Positions 8,921 to 18,435 of a DNA stretch of 64,000 nucleotides are shown piece by piece. This stretch comes from Terasakiella pusilla DSM 6293 (GTDB lineage: Bacteria > Pseudomonadota > Alphaproteobacteria > Rhodospirillales > Terasakiellaceae). A model generated the notes under the pieces. The model made no database searches. It saw only the letters and a list, made by a program, of their open reading frames with translations, and was not told the origin of the DNA. Position 1 is the first letter of the stretch, and the number at the start of each line of letters is the position of its first letter. A program made the position numbers and the translations under genes. The DNA lies in contig NZ_JHYO01000017.1 in NCBI RefSeq assembly GCF_000688235.1, forward strand, positions 33,146 to 97,145, read 5' to 3'.

Positions 8921-9793
8921 ATGAAAGCAACACTCATCGGCGGCTGTGCCATTTTAATGTGGTCTCTCCTCGCGCTTTTTACCTCCGCAACCAAGGGCAT
9001 CCCGCAGTTTCAACTGCTGGCGCTGACCTTCTCTGTTGGGGGGCTGGTTGGGCTGATCTATATCCATTTCTACAGTCCATCCGGCTGGTCTTTGATCCGG
9101 CAGCCGTGGCAAGCTTGGGCAATTGGTGTCCTTGGCTTATTCGGCTATCACTTTTTCTATTTTACAGCTTTGTCGAAAGCACCCGTGGCTGATGCAAGTC
9201 TAATCGCCTACCTCTGGCCGTTGCTGATCGTCCTCTTTTCCGCTTTTCTGCCCAACGAACGGCTACGTTGGTTTCATATCCTTGGGGGTGTCACCGGACT
9301 GGCAGGCGCCCTGTTAATCGTCGCATCCAAAGGCCCGTTCACGTTTGATGCCCAATATGGCATGGGCTATCTGGCTGCTGTCGGATGCGCCCTGACATGG
9401 TCGCTTTATTCCGTCCTTAACCGGACACAGGGTCAAGTCCCCACAGAAGTCGTTGCCTTTTTCTGTCTGGCAACCGCCTGTCTCGGCGCGGTGTGCCATT
9501 TAGCCTTTGAAGAATGGGTATCCCCAAACTTGCTGCAGTGGGCAGCCATCATCGGGTTAGGGATTGGTCCCGTTGGCGCGTCCTTTTACACGTGGGATTA
9601 TGGGACAAAATTTGGCGACATTCGCTTACTTGGCGTCATGTCCTATGCCGCCCCCGTTTTAAGTACCCTCCTTCTGGTGGTCAGTGGACAAGCCAGCGCG
9701 GACTGGTCCCTGGCTGTCGCCTGCCTGCTCATTACCTTTGGTGCCATCCTTGCGTCACTTGATTTCTTTAAAAAGAAACCGCGACAGGTCTGA
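8921..9793 (+). CDS. EamA/DMT-family transporter (YddG-like exporter)
   Basis: Drug/metabolite transporter superfamily inner-membrane protein, 290 aa, with about ten hydrophobic segments in two EamA repeats. Seen: YHFFYFTALSKAPVADASLIAYLWPLLIVLFS (the conserved end of repeat one, split across about residues 74-108), ALTWSLYSVLNR (start of repeat two) and VMSYAAPVLSTLLLV near the C-terminus. The spacing and wording of these blocks recall the aromatic amino-acid exporter YddG, but the substrate is not certain. The preceding AraC gene is the probable regulator; the start codon is preceded by an RBS that can fold into a hairpin. Confidence 0.85.
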   Translation: MKATLIGGCAILMWSLLALFTSATKGIPQFQLLALTFSVGGLVGLIYIHFYSPSGWSLIRQPWQAWAIGVLGLFGYHFFYFTALSKAPVADASLIAYLWPLLIVLFSAFLPNERLRWFHILGGVTGLAGALLIVASKGPFTFDAQYGMGYLAAVGCALTWSLYSVLNRTQGQVPTEVVAFFCLATACLGAVCHLAFEEWVSPNLLQWAAIIGLGIGPVGASFYTWDYGTKFGDIRLLGVMSYAAPVLSTLLLVVSGQASADWSLAVACLLITFGAILASLDFFKKKPRQV

Positions 9794-9863
9794 TTTTTCT
9801 TATCAAAGGGCGCACTTACAATTACCTTGTCTTAGATCAGCTCAAAAAAAGGCGATTGAAAAG

Positions 9864-10865
9864 ATGGATCCCCTCACTCAAGGCGTTGTCGGTGCTGTCG
9901 TGCCCCAAGCCAGTCTGCGTAAAAAACAGCTCCTGCTTTTAGGATTATTCGGCTGGCTCTCCGGCATGGCACCTGATCTGGATGTCCTTATCCGCAGCAC
10001 CCGTGATCCGTTACTGTATCTGGAATATCACCGCCAGTTCACCCATTCACTGATCTTTATCCCCATAGGCGGGCTGATTTGTGCAAGCCTGTTTTACCTG
10101 CTGCTTGCCCGACGGTTTGATCTGTCCTTTAAGATGACCTATCTTGCCTGTACGCTGGGCTATGGCACGCACGGATTGCTGGATGCTGCCACCTCCTACG
10201 GGACCATGTTGTTTTGGCCCTTTAGTGATGTCCGTGTGGCAGGCAATATGATCTCCATCATCGATCCGCTTTTCACCTTGCCGCTGCTAACCCTCGTGCT
10301 GCTGGCTGCCTTTCGACGCAAGCGCAGATATGCGCTGCTGGGCCTCTTATGGATGGGGCTTTATCTGGGATTTGGTGCTGTGCAGAATTACCGCGCGGAA
10401 CGGGCCGGGCAAGAACTGGCCGATTTACGTGGTCACCAAAATGTAGAGGTCTCTGCCAAGCCCAGCTTTGGTAACTTGTTGGTCTGGAAAGTGATTTACC
10501 GCCATGAAAACACATATTATGTGGACGCTGTGCGGACCGGCATCACCCCAACCGTTGTAGAAGGTGACCGGATTGTCGCCCTCGATCTCCAACGTGATTT
10601 CCCGTGGTTGGATGCCAATAGCCAACAAGCGCGAGATATTGAGAGGTTTCGCTGGTTTTCCAAAGGCTATATCGCCAAAGACCCGAACTATGAAGACCGC
10701 ATCATTGATTTACGATATTCGCTGATCCCCAACGAGATCAATGCGCTTTGGTCCATCAGCCTCAAGCCGGAGGCGCAAAGCGAAGATCACGCAGGCTTCA
10801 CCCATCATCGCAATGCAGGCCCGCGCGAACGTCAGCTTCTCTGGCAAATGATCCTGAATAAGTAA
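9864..10865 (+). CDS. Membrane-bound metal-dependent hydrolase, YdjM family
   Basis: YdjM/DUF457-type integral membrane protein, 333 aa. The start is placed at 9864 (MDPLTQGVVGAVV), the conserved N-terminus of this family, rather than an upstream in-frame codon inside the DMT gene. Seen: conserved metal-ligand-like blocks DPLTQG, MAPDLDVL (about 35-42), HRQFTHS (about 55-61) and GYGTHGLLDAATSYGT (about 98-113), then three or four membrane helices and a soluble C-terminal region of about 150 residues. Family members are described as LexA-regulated in E. coli, but the biochemical activity is not established. Its end is three bases from the convergent MBL/cNMP gene. Confidence 0.8.
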   Translation: MDPLTQGVVGAVVPQASLRKKQLLLLGLFGWLSGMAPDLDVLIRSTRDPLLYLEYHRQFTHSLIFIPIGGLICASLFYLLLARRFDLSFKMTYLACTLGYGTHGLLDAATSYGTMLFWPFSDVRVAGNMISIIDPLFTLPLLTLVLLAAFRRKRRYALLGLLWMGLYLGFGAVQNYRAERAGQELADLRGHQNVEVSAKPSFGNLLVWKVIYRHENTYYVDAVRTGITPTVVEGDRIVALDLQRDFPWLDANSQQARDIERFRWFSKGYIAKDPNYEDRIIDLRYSLIPNEINALWSISLKPEAQSEDHAGFTHHRNAGPRERQLLWQMILNK

Positions 10866-10868
10866 AGG

Positions 10869-13070
10869 TTAGCGGCTCGCCATCAGGTGGCGGCGACATT
10901 CCATATTCTCGATCAATTTCCATTGTACAATCGGGATTTCGTTCAGGCTGTCTGCGGAAATCGTGCAACACTCACATCCCTCATGGGCTTTTATGGTGAA
11001 GCTGCAATCCTGATTGAAAACCACACTGTCTTCTCCAAAGAAGTCGCCGCGCCCCAAGGTTTCCACCTCTATCCCCTTATAATAAAGGGTGGCTTCGCCT
11101 TGACGGATGATACACACACCGCGCTCTGTGCCCATACTAAAGGTCTGTCCTTTCTCCAGGTAATGGCTGCACATTTCATCGGCGACTCTGTTTTGAATAG
11201 TGTAGGATAACGAATCGCCAAACAGCCACGTCGCTTGCAAAAACTCCCGCCCTTCCATCAAGCGGATGATATCGGCAAACAACTGGTATTTTTCAACAAC
11301 CGCGCGATAGAGCTTACTGGGGATGCGCATGGCTTTCACGAACGTCAGTGCGCGATAGGTTTCCATCGCGGATAACTGATGCAAGGCCGTCATTTCCCCG
11401 ACCAATGACCCTGCCGATACCATGGCGTGCAGGTTGTTGGAGGTTTTCAACAGCTCTACCGACCCCGTCAGCAACAGGTAAATACTTTCAACCTCGTCCC
11501 CTTCCTTCAACAGGATGGTTTCCGGGTTAAAGGTTTCAACAGATGTGTTCAACAACGTGCGCAAGGCATGGGTTGGCACCGTTGGCAAATAGTGCTGCAA
11601 ATATTCAAACGCATAGCGTCGCGTATTGTCCTGATAAGACGGCAGCAACACATCCGCCGTCCCAAATGGCGCACCTGAACCAATCTCGCGCTGATCCGGT
11701 CGCAAAGACAAAGCCGTATGGGACAGGATCATCTTTTTCGATTGATCCTTTTTAAAGTCGCTGGCTTCCCCATGGATCAAGCCGCCACCAATATCGATCT
11801 TTTTGACATCCATCGGTTCCAGATAATGATCATGGATTGTCTGGTAAAATTCTTCTGACACGCCCGGAGCATCGTCATCATCCGTAATCATCCCCTTTAA
11901 GACATCAAGAGAAACAATATCGGCATAATGCCCGTAGGTCTTGTACCCTTCCGGCCCTAACGCGCGGAATTGCAGGATCGCCGTTTCAACCGGATGCGGG
12001 GACAGGCGCGGACGGACTTCAAGCCCTTCCACATCGTTCCATTCATCCACTTTCAGGTCATGAATATTAAAGAAATCAGCAAAGCGTTCTTCTTCCACCG
12101 ACAAAAGGGCCGCCAGCTTTTTGGCAACAGACGCGCGCACATAAGGGGCGGCATAATAATTTATCTTACGATCGGATCGAATAAACGCAGGCAATCCGGC
12201 AAAATGGTCATCGTGGGAATGGGTGTGGAAGATACCATCCACCTCGCTGATCCCGATTCCCAGCGATTGCAGCGTGACGCGCACATTAGGCCCGGCATCG
12301 ACCAGATAGATTTTACCTTGATAAAAAATCACGCTGGACATGGTCGGGCGGTTCACATCCCAGCCATCCCCGTCCCCGGAATGAATGATGGAAAAGCTGT
12401 CGCGTTCCACCTGATGATATCCCAGCGGATAAGACGGACCATAATGTTCCAGATGGTTGAGGTTCAAGTTCACCTCGACACTTTCTGTCCCATAAGAAAT
12501 TTCGAACCTGTTGAGCGCGACACGGCGCACATATACACCGTTTTGAATCTCGACCGCCTCTTCTTTCACCACACGGCTATCCAGCAACGCACTGGGATGA
12601 TGGATCGCCCCAAAGGCAAAGCGCAGTTTCATACGCATCATGGTTTTGGCGTCTTCGGGAGTGACCCCCGCTTTGATCATTTCTTCTTCACTGATCAAGC
12701 CGTAATTGCCGCGGTGAATGTAATCCATCTGTGCATTGATCTGATCTTCCGCCCCAATCAGGATAGGCTTTACGCCTGTATTGTTCGGATGATTTGGGAT
12801 CAGGGTGCCTTGGCGATAGAGCATTTGCAGCACCGGAAATTCCGCCATATTGGTAAAACTACCGTTTTGCAGAATAACATCGGAAAGCAGAATCGCATTG
12901 GGGCCGGTTTCAAAGGACCAGCCATCACGTTCTGTCGGGATAATCAGCCCCAGCTTCATCAAGTGCTTAACACTATCAGGGGGACAGCCGCACAGAATAT
13001 AGACACCCGCAGCAGGCACCTCGACCCATTCTATGCCTGTGGAGACTTTTACTTTTCTAATTTCTGGCAT
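10869..13070 (-). CDS. Metallo-beta-lactamase-fold protein with two cyclic-nucleotide-binding domains
   Basis: Large soluble protein of 733 aa. Seen in order: an N-terminal region of about 220 residues with no clear match, a metallo-beta-lactamase fold with HTHSHDDH at residues 282-289 and further histidines near 359, 381 and 451 that may complete the metal site, and then two consecutive cNMP-binding folds (about 505-600, with LLTGSVELLK and SLVGEMTAL; about 630-725, with IRQGEATLYYKG and GDFFGEDSVVF). Known: MBL folds of this type hydrolyse phosphodiester or ester bonds, and cNMP domains act as regulatory sensors. Inferred: a hydrolase, possibly a phosphodiesterase, gated by cyclic nucleotide. 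It is divergent from the hybrid kinase at 13315. Confidence 0.82.
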   Translation of the reverse strand: MPEIRKVKVSTGIEWVEVPAAGVYILCGCPPDSVKHLMKLGLIIPTERDGWSFETGPNAILLSDVILQNGSFTNMAEFPVLQMLYRQGTLIPNHPNNTGVKPILIGAEDQINAQMDYIHRGNYGLISEEEMIKAGVTPEDAKTMMRMKLRFAFGAIHHPSALLDSRVVKEEAVEIQNGVYVRRVALNRFEISYGTESVEVNLNLNHLEHYGPSYPLGYHQVERDSFSIIHSGDGDGWDVNRPTMSSVIFYQGKIYLVDAGPNVRVTLQSLGIGISEVDGIFHTHSHDDHFAGLPAFIRSDRKINYYAAPYVRASVAKKLAALLSVEEERFADFFNIHDLKVDEWNDVEGLEVRPRLSPHPVETAILQFRALGPEGYKTYGHYADIVSLDVLKGMITDDDDAPGVSEEFYQTIHDHYLEPMDVKKIDIGGGLIHGEASDFKKDQSKKMILSHTALSLRPDQREIGSGAPFGTADVLLPSYQDNTRRYAFEYLQHYLPTVPTHALRTLLNTSVETFNPETILLKEGDEVESIYLLLTGSVELLKTSNNLHAMVSAGSLVGEMTALHQLSAMETYRALTFVKAMRIPSKLYRAVVEKYQLFADIIRLMEGREFLQATWLFGDSLSYTIQNRVADEMCSHYLEKGQTFSMGTERGVCIIRQGEATLYYKGIEVETLGRGDFFGEDSVVFNQDCSFTIKAHEGCECCTISADSLNEIPIVQWKLIENMECRRHLMASR

Positions 13071-13314
13071 AGGCCCCTGTGTCCTGTAATTTTATATCTA
13101 TCGTAGCAAACAGTTGCATCAAAACCTATCCTGCTTTTATAGAAAGGTCTATGCTTCAATACGTTCATTCGCAGAAAGTTTATAAATATAGATATTTCAT
13201 CCTGTGATAACCCTCAAACGGGTGAACGATATCTTTTAAAAGACGAAATACGAATAAACATATAGTATATCTATAAAGATAAAATCATAATTATAGGTTA
13301 AGGCGCCTTTCTCT
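13071..13314. promoter_or_regulatory. Divergent AT-rich promoter region
   Basis: Intergenic stretch of 244 bases between the divergent MBL/cNMP gene and the PAS hybrid kinase gene, much richer in A and T than its neighbours. It contains a perfect 12-bp palindrome (TCTTTTAAAAGA, 13232-13243) and several TATA-like runs (13250-13300), consistent with two promoters. No RNA gene is visible. Confidence 0.45.
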
Positions 13315-16002
13315 ATGGCAACTCGTAGATCAATCGCATACAACATGACAAAAATGGTTGTGCTGCTGACCCTTGTCATGGGCCTTGTGCTGGGGATGGT
13401 TCAGGTTGTCTGGGATTATTATCAGCGTCTCGATACGCTGTATAAACGTGTGGGGGAGGTCGTAAACTCCATCGAAAAAGCCGCGACCAAGGCGGTTTAT
13501 ACGTTTGATGATGAACTCGCCGCCGAAATTGCCGCCGGTCTATTTGAATTCCAGCCCATCAACAGCGTGATCATCAAAGATGAAAATCAAAAAATTATGA
13601 CCACGCTGGTCCGTTACAAAGGCCCCCTGCCGTACCGCAAACTCTCTGGGTATTTCTTTAAGGAAAGATATTTCTTTGAACGCCCTTTATGGTTTCAGGG
13701 CACCACCAACAACATTATCGGTACCCTGATTATTGAATTTTCGCCCCATGAAACGGTGGCAACCTTCCTTAATCGTTCCCTGACGATTCTTGGCGGCGCA
13801 CTCCTACAGAGTTTCCTTCTTTCGATCCTTTTGCTGTTTGTCTTCTATCAGACCGTCACCAAGCCGCTGCACCGACTGGCGCATGATTTTAAGCAAATCG
13901 ACCCTGCCCAACCGTCCATTTCCTCTCTGACCCTGCCCAGCAGCCTTGCCAACACCGAATTTGCTGAAGTAACAGAAGCTGGCAACAAACTGCTGCGGGT
14001 CATTGGTTCGTACCTGCGTTCCAAAGATATCGCTGAAGCCCAGCTCATCACCCAAAAAGAAGAAACAGAGCGCTATCTCAGTATTGCCGAAGCCATCATT
14101 TTGAAACTGGACAAGCATGGCTGCATTGAAATGATGAACCAGCGCGGTTTAAACCTTCTCGGCTATGACCCTGTCGACATCATCGGGCGAGACTGGTTTG
14201 ATATCGCCATCCCGCCGGAGGACCATCGCCGGGTCCGACGTGCGTATACCCGCCTTCTCAATACCGCTGGACAAGAAAAGGGCAACAACTCAGCCTATTT
14301 TGAAAATGAGATCATCACCAAAAATGGCGATCGCCGTCTGATCTTTTGGCACAATGCGGTGGAACGTGACCAGTTTGGACAAATCGAAGGTATTCTCAGT
14401 TCCGGTCAGGATATTACCGCCCGTAAAAATGCCGAAGAAGCCTTGCGGGCCTCTGAAGGCAGCTTGCGAGCCATCATCGAAGCCACATCAGAAGGCTTTG
14501 TCATCGCTGATCTGGATCGCAGCCAGATTATAGACGTCAACACCGCCCTTTACACCATGTTGGGCTATAAACGCGAAGACCTGTTTAAATACCCGCTGAC
14601 CCGCTTCATTCATCCTGATGATCACCACAAATGGGAAACCCGTCGCGAACGCGCGCGCCACATCCCCCACCAGTCTTACGAAATGCGCCTGCTGACAAAA
14701 AGTGGGGAAGCAATCTCCGTCGAAGTCAATGCGTCTGCACTGCCGAAAGCCCCCAACGAAAACCAGCACAGCGTGGCCTTCGTCACCGATATTACCGAAC
14801 GTAAACAACAAGAAGCCCATCAAAAAGAACTGGAAACACAACTTCGCCAAGCCCAGAAAATGGAAACCATCGGCACGCTGGCGGGCGGCATTGCCCATGA
14901 CTTCAACAATATTCTGACACCGATTTTAGGCTATTCTTCCCTGTTGACCTCACGCATCCCCGAAGACGACCCCAATCATGCGCGGATTCAACAAATCGCA
15001 AAATCTGCAAACCGGGCAGCCAATATGGTCAAACAGATCCTCACCTTCTCACGTCGCGCAGAAGGCGAAATGGCGAGCACCGATATTGCCGAGGTCGTTA
15101 AAGAAGCGATGGAACTGGTCCACTCCACCATTCCTTCGCATATCGAAATCAATGCCGACATACCGGATCACTGCGCCCCTGTGATTGCCGATAGCACCCA
15201 AATCCAGCAAATGATCCTCAACCTATGCACCAACGCCCAACATGCCATGGACGAGGAAGGCGGCGTTTTGGATGTCCGCCTTGAAGAAACCATGGTGACA
15301 CCAAAGATGGCTGAACTTTCCCCGCCTCTGCATGTGGGCCGCTATCTTAAGCTTACCGTCCGCGATACTGGCGCCGGTATGGATGAAGACACGCTGACGC
15401 GCGTTTACGATCCCTTTTTCACCACGAAAAAAGGCGGCGAAGGGACTGGGCTTGGGCTGTCTATGGTCCATGGGATCGTGCAAAAACACCAAGGAGACAT
15501 TCAAGTCCGCAGCCGTGTCGGCCAAGGCACTGTCTTTACCGTCTTTCTGCCCGTGACGGATATCCAGCCAGAGCCGGAGACACCGGACCTAAACCGTCCC
15601 CAAGGCCATCATGAACGTATTCTCATTGTCGATGATGAACGCATAAACACCGAGTTTCTGGAAGAACTGCTGGATGAAACCGGCTACCAGCACCAAAGCT
15701 TCACCGACAGCATTGAGGCGCTGGATGATTTTGTCAGCTATCCTGACAAATACCAGATGATCCTGACCGACCAGACCATGCCGCGCATGACGGGCGACCA
15801 ATTGGTCAAGGCTGTGCGGGAAATCAGCCCCGACATCCCGATCATTATGATGTCTGGCTATGACACCAAAATCAATATGGACAATGCCCACGAATTTGGC
15901 GTCGACTACTTTATCCAAAAGCCCGTATCCATCGAAGAACTGACACAGGTCATGAACCAGCTTTTGGAAACAGAAGGCCGCGAAGAAAAGACCCTGACAT
16001 AA
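13315..16002 (+). CDS. PAS-PAS hybrid sensor histidine kinase
   Basis: Membrane-bound hybrid histidine kinase, 895 aa. Domain order: TM helix (about 13-33), periplasmic sensor of about 115 residues, second TM helix (about 157-178), HAMP-like linker, PAS 1 (about 255-370, ending [14 protein letters not shown]), PAS 2 (about 385-500, ending [10 protein letters not shown]), dimerisation domain with the phospho-accepting His528 in [12 protein letters not shown], ATPase domain with the N box [16 protein letters not shown] and [11 protein letters not shown], and a C-terminal receiver with acidic pair Asp773-Asp774 and phospho-acceptor Asp819 (LTDQTMPRM). The HDFNN type of H-box matches NtrB/hybrid kinases with a single receiver. 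No DNA-binding partner is adjacent, so the output is unknown. Confidence 0.92.
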   Translation: MATRRSIAYNMTKMVVLLTLVMGLVLGMVQVVWDYYQRLDTLYKRVGEVVNSIEKAATKAVYTFDDELAAEIAAGLFEFQPINSVIIKDENQKIMTTLVRYKGPLPYRKLSGYFFKERYFFERPLWFQGTTNNIIGTLIIEFSPHETVATFLNRSLTILGGALLQSFLLSILLLFVFYQTVTKPLHRLAHDFKQIDPAQPSISSLTLPSSLANTEFAEVTEAGNKLLRVIGSYLRSKDIAEAQLITQKEETERYLSIAEAIILKLDKHGCIEMMNQRGLNLLGYDPVDIIGRDWFDIAIPPEDHRRVRRAYTRLLNTAGQEKGNNSAYFENEIITKNGDRRLIFWHNAVERDQFGQIEGILSSGQDITARKNAEEALRASEGSLRAIIEATSEGFVIADLDRSQIIDVNTALYTMLGYKREDLFKYPLTRFIHPDDHHKWETRRERARHIPHQSYEMRLLTKSGEAISVEVNASALPKAPNENQHSVAFVTDITERKQQEAHQKELETQLRQAQKMETIGTLAGGIAHDFNNILTPILGYSSLLTSRIPEDDPNHARIQQIAKSANRAANMVKQILTFSRRAEGEMASTDIAEVVKEAMELVHSTIPSHIEINADIPDHCAPVIADSTQIQQMILNLCTNAQHAMDEEGGVLDVRLEETMVTPKMAELSPPLHVGRYLKLTVRDTGAGMDEDTLTRVYDPFFTTKKGGEGTGLGLSMVHGIVQKHQGDIQVRSRVGQGTVFTVFLPVTDIQPEPETPDLNRPQGHHERILIVDDERINTEFLEELLDETGYQHQSFTDSIEALDDFVSYPDKYQMILTDQTMPRMTGDQLVKAVREISPDIPIIMMSGYDTKINMDNAHEFGVDYFIQKPVSIEELTQVMNQLLETEGREEKTLT

Positions 16003-16039
16003 AAAAGCGGGGAAGCCACGTGTGCTCCCCCGCTTTTTC
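16001..16039. terminator. Bidirectional rho-independent terminator
   Basis: Perfect 11-bp stem AAAAAGCGGGG / CCCCGCTTTTT (16002-16012 with 16028-16038), with the A and T ends giving a U-run in either direction. It lies between the convergent hybrid kinase and rhodanese genes and can serve both. Confidence 0.85.
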
Positions 16040-16057
16040 ATCTCTTTGATCTCAGCC

Positions 16058-16660
16058 TTACAGACTGCCTTCGACCACAGTCAAACCAAGGGCATGCCAC
16101 GCCTGCATACCACCGCGATAATATTTCATCTTGCTTGCCGGATAGCCTTCACGCAGCAACGCACGGATTGCCGTCGGGGATTGACCACACCACGGACCAT
16201 TGCAATAAAGCGCAATTTCCTTGGCGTTATCACACGACCATTTGCCATCCGTTTTCTCACAGCCCAGCTCGTCCATACGCGAAACAATCTCGATATACGG
16301 AATATTTACAGAACCGGGGATCGTGCCTTTCAAGTGCCAATTTTCCGTACGGGCATCAACCAACAGGCCGCGCTTTTCTTTCAGGAAGTCGATCAGCTCC
16401 ACTTCCCCGTAGGTTTCCACGCCGTCTTCTACCTGCATCGGCTGCACACAAAACGGCGGGCAAGCGCGTGAGGTTTTGGCAAAATCTTCTGCAATCATGT
16501 TGTCTTTATTTTGATTACGTTCAATCTTGATCGGCCCATCTTCGGTTTCCACCAGAATACTGGCCACATCCTTGGTGATATTAACATCCTGTGCCTGCGC
16601 CTGCGCCGCTGTAAACAGGAACAAGCCCCCCAACAGGGCAGTAAACATTATCTTTTTCAT
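16058..16660 (-). CDS. Periplasmic rhodanese-domain protein
   Basis: Exported rhodanese-like protein, 200 aa. Seen: a signal peptide (MKKIMFTALLGGLFLFTAAQAQA), then a single rhodanese domain with LLVDARTENWHLKGTIPGS (about 96-114), active loop YCNGPWCGQSPTAIR (about 152-166) and the closing YYRGGMQAWHALGL (about 178-191). The catalytic loop has two cysteines (CNGPWC), resembling the CXXCW-type rhodaneses rather than the plain CxxGxR loop. It lies 10 bases after a periplasmic alpha/beta hydrolase on the same strand and near the Sox genes, so periplasmic sulfane-sulfur transfer is plausible (inference). Confidence 0.85.
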   Translation of the reverse strand: MKKIMFTALLGGLFLFTAAQAQAQDVNITKDVASILVETEDGPIKIERNQNKDNMIAEDFAKTSRACPPFCVQPMQVEDGVETYGEVELIDFLKEKRGLLVDARTENWHLKGTIPGSVNIPYIEIVSRMDELGCEKTDGKWSCDNAKEIALYCNGPWCGQSPTAIRALLREGYPASKMKYYRGGMQAWHALGLTVVEGSL

Positions 16661-16670
16661 TTTCTACTCC

Positions 16671-17582
16671 TTACTCGCCGACCACAAATTCGGCGACTTG
16701 ATCCGCAAGGTCTTCCCCCGCAAAATCGATAAACATATGATCTGCATCGTCGATCACGGTGAACGTCACATTGTCTTGTGAAATTGTGTCCATCTGCGCC
16801 GGAAGATCACTTACAACCGTATCGTTACTTCCCGCAACGACTAGTGTCGGAACATTAATTCTGTCCAGCAACGACGGCGTATTAAACGCCTGATCCGGCG
16901 CGTAATAGTCAACAAAGCTCGCCGGTGTGACCGACGTTTCCGCGCAATAGATAAAATCTGTCGGGGCAACCTGTTCATCACCTTTACCATCTTCGACTTT
17001 CTGCGTCATGTCTGCAAGAATGGGGGCAAGGTCTTTTTTATAACGACTTTGATAAGAGGTTGTTTCCTTTTCCTCAGACCAGGTCTGCGGGGCGATCAAG
17101 ACCAGTTTCCCAATACGTGCATCCTGTTTTTCTGCCTGATACATCGTCACCTGATTGCCCCCGCGCGAATGTCCGGCAAGCACCACAGAACTTGCACCTT
17201 TCCCCTGCAACCAGTCCATCCATTGGGCAATTTCAGCAATCGCGTCGCGGTGTTTATGGGCGTGGGGGACAGCACAGTCATACATACCTTCGCGCTTATC
17301 CAGCCCAAGGCTCAGGTTAATGGACAGCACGTTCAACTCGCGTTCGTTCAACAAATTCCGTTGCGCAGCGATAATCGACATATCCTGATGGGCCAAAGTG
17401 CCATGCACCAAAAGGACCGCCCCGTCCTCTGTCAGCGTTTTACCCTCTGCCAAAGACAGGTTGCCGATCACATTCAGTCCATTGTCCAGTTTGAGTTCAA
17501 CCTTTTCCGCCAAGGCCGGCGCCGTCAGGAGCGTAACCCCGGCGACAAGGGCGCAGAATGATTTATACATATATTTCCTCAC
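16671..17582 (-). CDS. Secreted alpha/beta hydrolase
   Basis: Exported alpha/beta hydrolase, 303 aa, with an N-terminal signal peptide ending near AEK (an internal ATG at 17570, MYKSFCALVAG, is an equally good start). Seen: oxyanion-region LVHGTLAHQDM (about 54-64), nucleophile elbow GHSRGGNQ (about 147-154), a likely acid in the VVAGSNDTVV segment, and the catalytic-histidine segment DDADHMFIDF near the C-terminus. Substrate not recognisable. It is co-directional with the rhodanese gene and separated by only 10 bases, so the two probably form an operon. Neither belongs to the canonical sox gene set. Confidence 0.82.
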   Translation of the reverse strand: MRKYMYKSFCALVAGVTLLTAPALAEKVELKLDNGLNVIGNLSLAEGKTLTEDGAVLLVHGTLAHQDMSIIAAQRNLLNERELNVLSINLSLGLDKREGMYDCAVPHAHKHRDAIAEIAQWMDWLQGKGASSVVLAGHSRGGNQVTMYQAEKQDARIGKLVLIAPQTWSEEKETTSYQSRYKKDLAPILADMTQKVEDGKGDEQVAPTDFIYCAETSVTPASFVDYYAPDQAFNTPSLLDRINVPTLVVAGSNDTVVSDLPAQMDTISQDNVTFTVIDDADHMFIDFAGEDLADQVAEFVVGE

Positions 17583-17675
17583 CTGTTAGTATCAGTTTAG
17601 ACTGATTAAAGTTTTAATTGTTTCTAATTTATATTATTCTAATATCTTAATCCAGTTTTACTTAGGAGCAATCCC

Positions 17676-18416
17676 TTGGGTTTGGACGTTTCATTGTTGG
17701 CCGCTTTTTCTGCCGGCCTTTTAACCTTTCTATCGCCCTGCATCTTGCCATTGGTGCCTGCCTATCTGTGTTTTATCAGCGGCAGCTCCCTGGAACAATT
17801 AACAGCGAAAGAAAATCAAAACGATTTTGATCGCTCTAAAGTTCTCTGGTCCGGTTTCGCCTTTGTCCTTGGCCTATCCAGTATCTTTATTGCCATGGGG
17901 GCCGCGGCAACATCCCTTGGACAGGCAATTGCACAATATAAACAAACACTCTCCATGGTCGGTGGCGGAATCATTCTGATCTTTGGCCTTCATTACATGG
18001 GCCTGTTTAAAATTGCCTTCCTTAACTTTGAAAAACGCTTTCACCCTGACCAAAAGCCTGCCGGGCTAATCGGCGCCTTTATTCTTGGCCTTGCTTTCGG
18101 CTTTGGCTGGACACCTTGTGTTGGCCCTGTTCTCTCCACCATTCTCATGGTTGCCGGGGGCATGGGGGAACTCAGCGACGGGATTACCTTGCTGGCGGTG
18201 TATGCGGCCGGCTTAAGCATTCCCTTCATGCTCGCCGCCGCCCTGAGTGCCCATTTCATGCGCTTCTTGGGCAAGTTCCGCCGTCATCTCCATAAAGTCG
18301 AAATCGCCATGGGCCTGTTATTGGTCGCCACCGGCATCCTGATCTTAAGCGGTAGCCTGACAGACCTGACCGGTTGGCTTTTAGAAACCTTCCCGATCCT
18401 CAACGGGCTGAACTAA
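17676..18416 (+). CDS. soxV: CcdA/DsbD-type thiol-electron transporter (SoxV)
   Basis: Inner-membrane CcdA-family protein, 246 aa, six membrane helices, carrying reducing equivalents from cytoplasmic thioredoxin to periplasmic partners. Seen: the two conserved cysteine motifs, FLSPCILPLVPAYLCF (about 19-34) and GFGWTPCVGPVLSTIL (about 145-160). TTG is the apparent start (17676), supported by AGGAG seven bases upstream and by the family N-terminus (LDVSLLAAFSAGLLTFLSPC). It converges on soxW, its known redox partner in Paracoccus, hence the SoxV call. It could equally be labelled CcdA for cytochrome c maturation; the cluster needs both functions. Confidence 0.85.
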   Translation: MGLDVSLLAAFSAGLLTFLSPCILPLVPAYLCFISGSSLEQLTAKENQNDFDRSKVLWSGFAFVLGLSSIFIAMGAAATSLGQAIAQYKQTLSMVGGGIILIFGLHYMGLFKIAFLNFEKRFHPDQKPAGLIGAFILGLAFGFGWTPCVGPVLSTILMVAGGMGELSDGITLLAVYAAGLSIPFMLAAALSAHFMRFLGKFRRHLHKVEIAMGLLLVATGILILSGSLTDLTGWLLETFPILNGLN

Positions 18417-18435
18417 CAGCCCGCCCTTTGCGGCC

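Noticed and set aside
11970..13106. 378-codon plus-strand frame opposite the MBL/cNMP gene
   Set aside because: Histidine/arginine-rich shadow of the 733-aa gene, with no family motif and no RBS.
16671..17582. Possible inclusion of the alpha/beta hydrolase in the Sox pathway
   Set aside because: Location alone supports it; no Sox gene set known to me includes such a hydrolase, so no Sox role is claimed.
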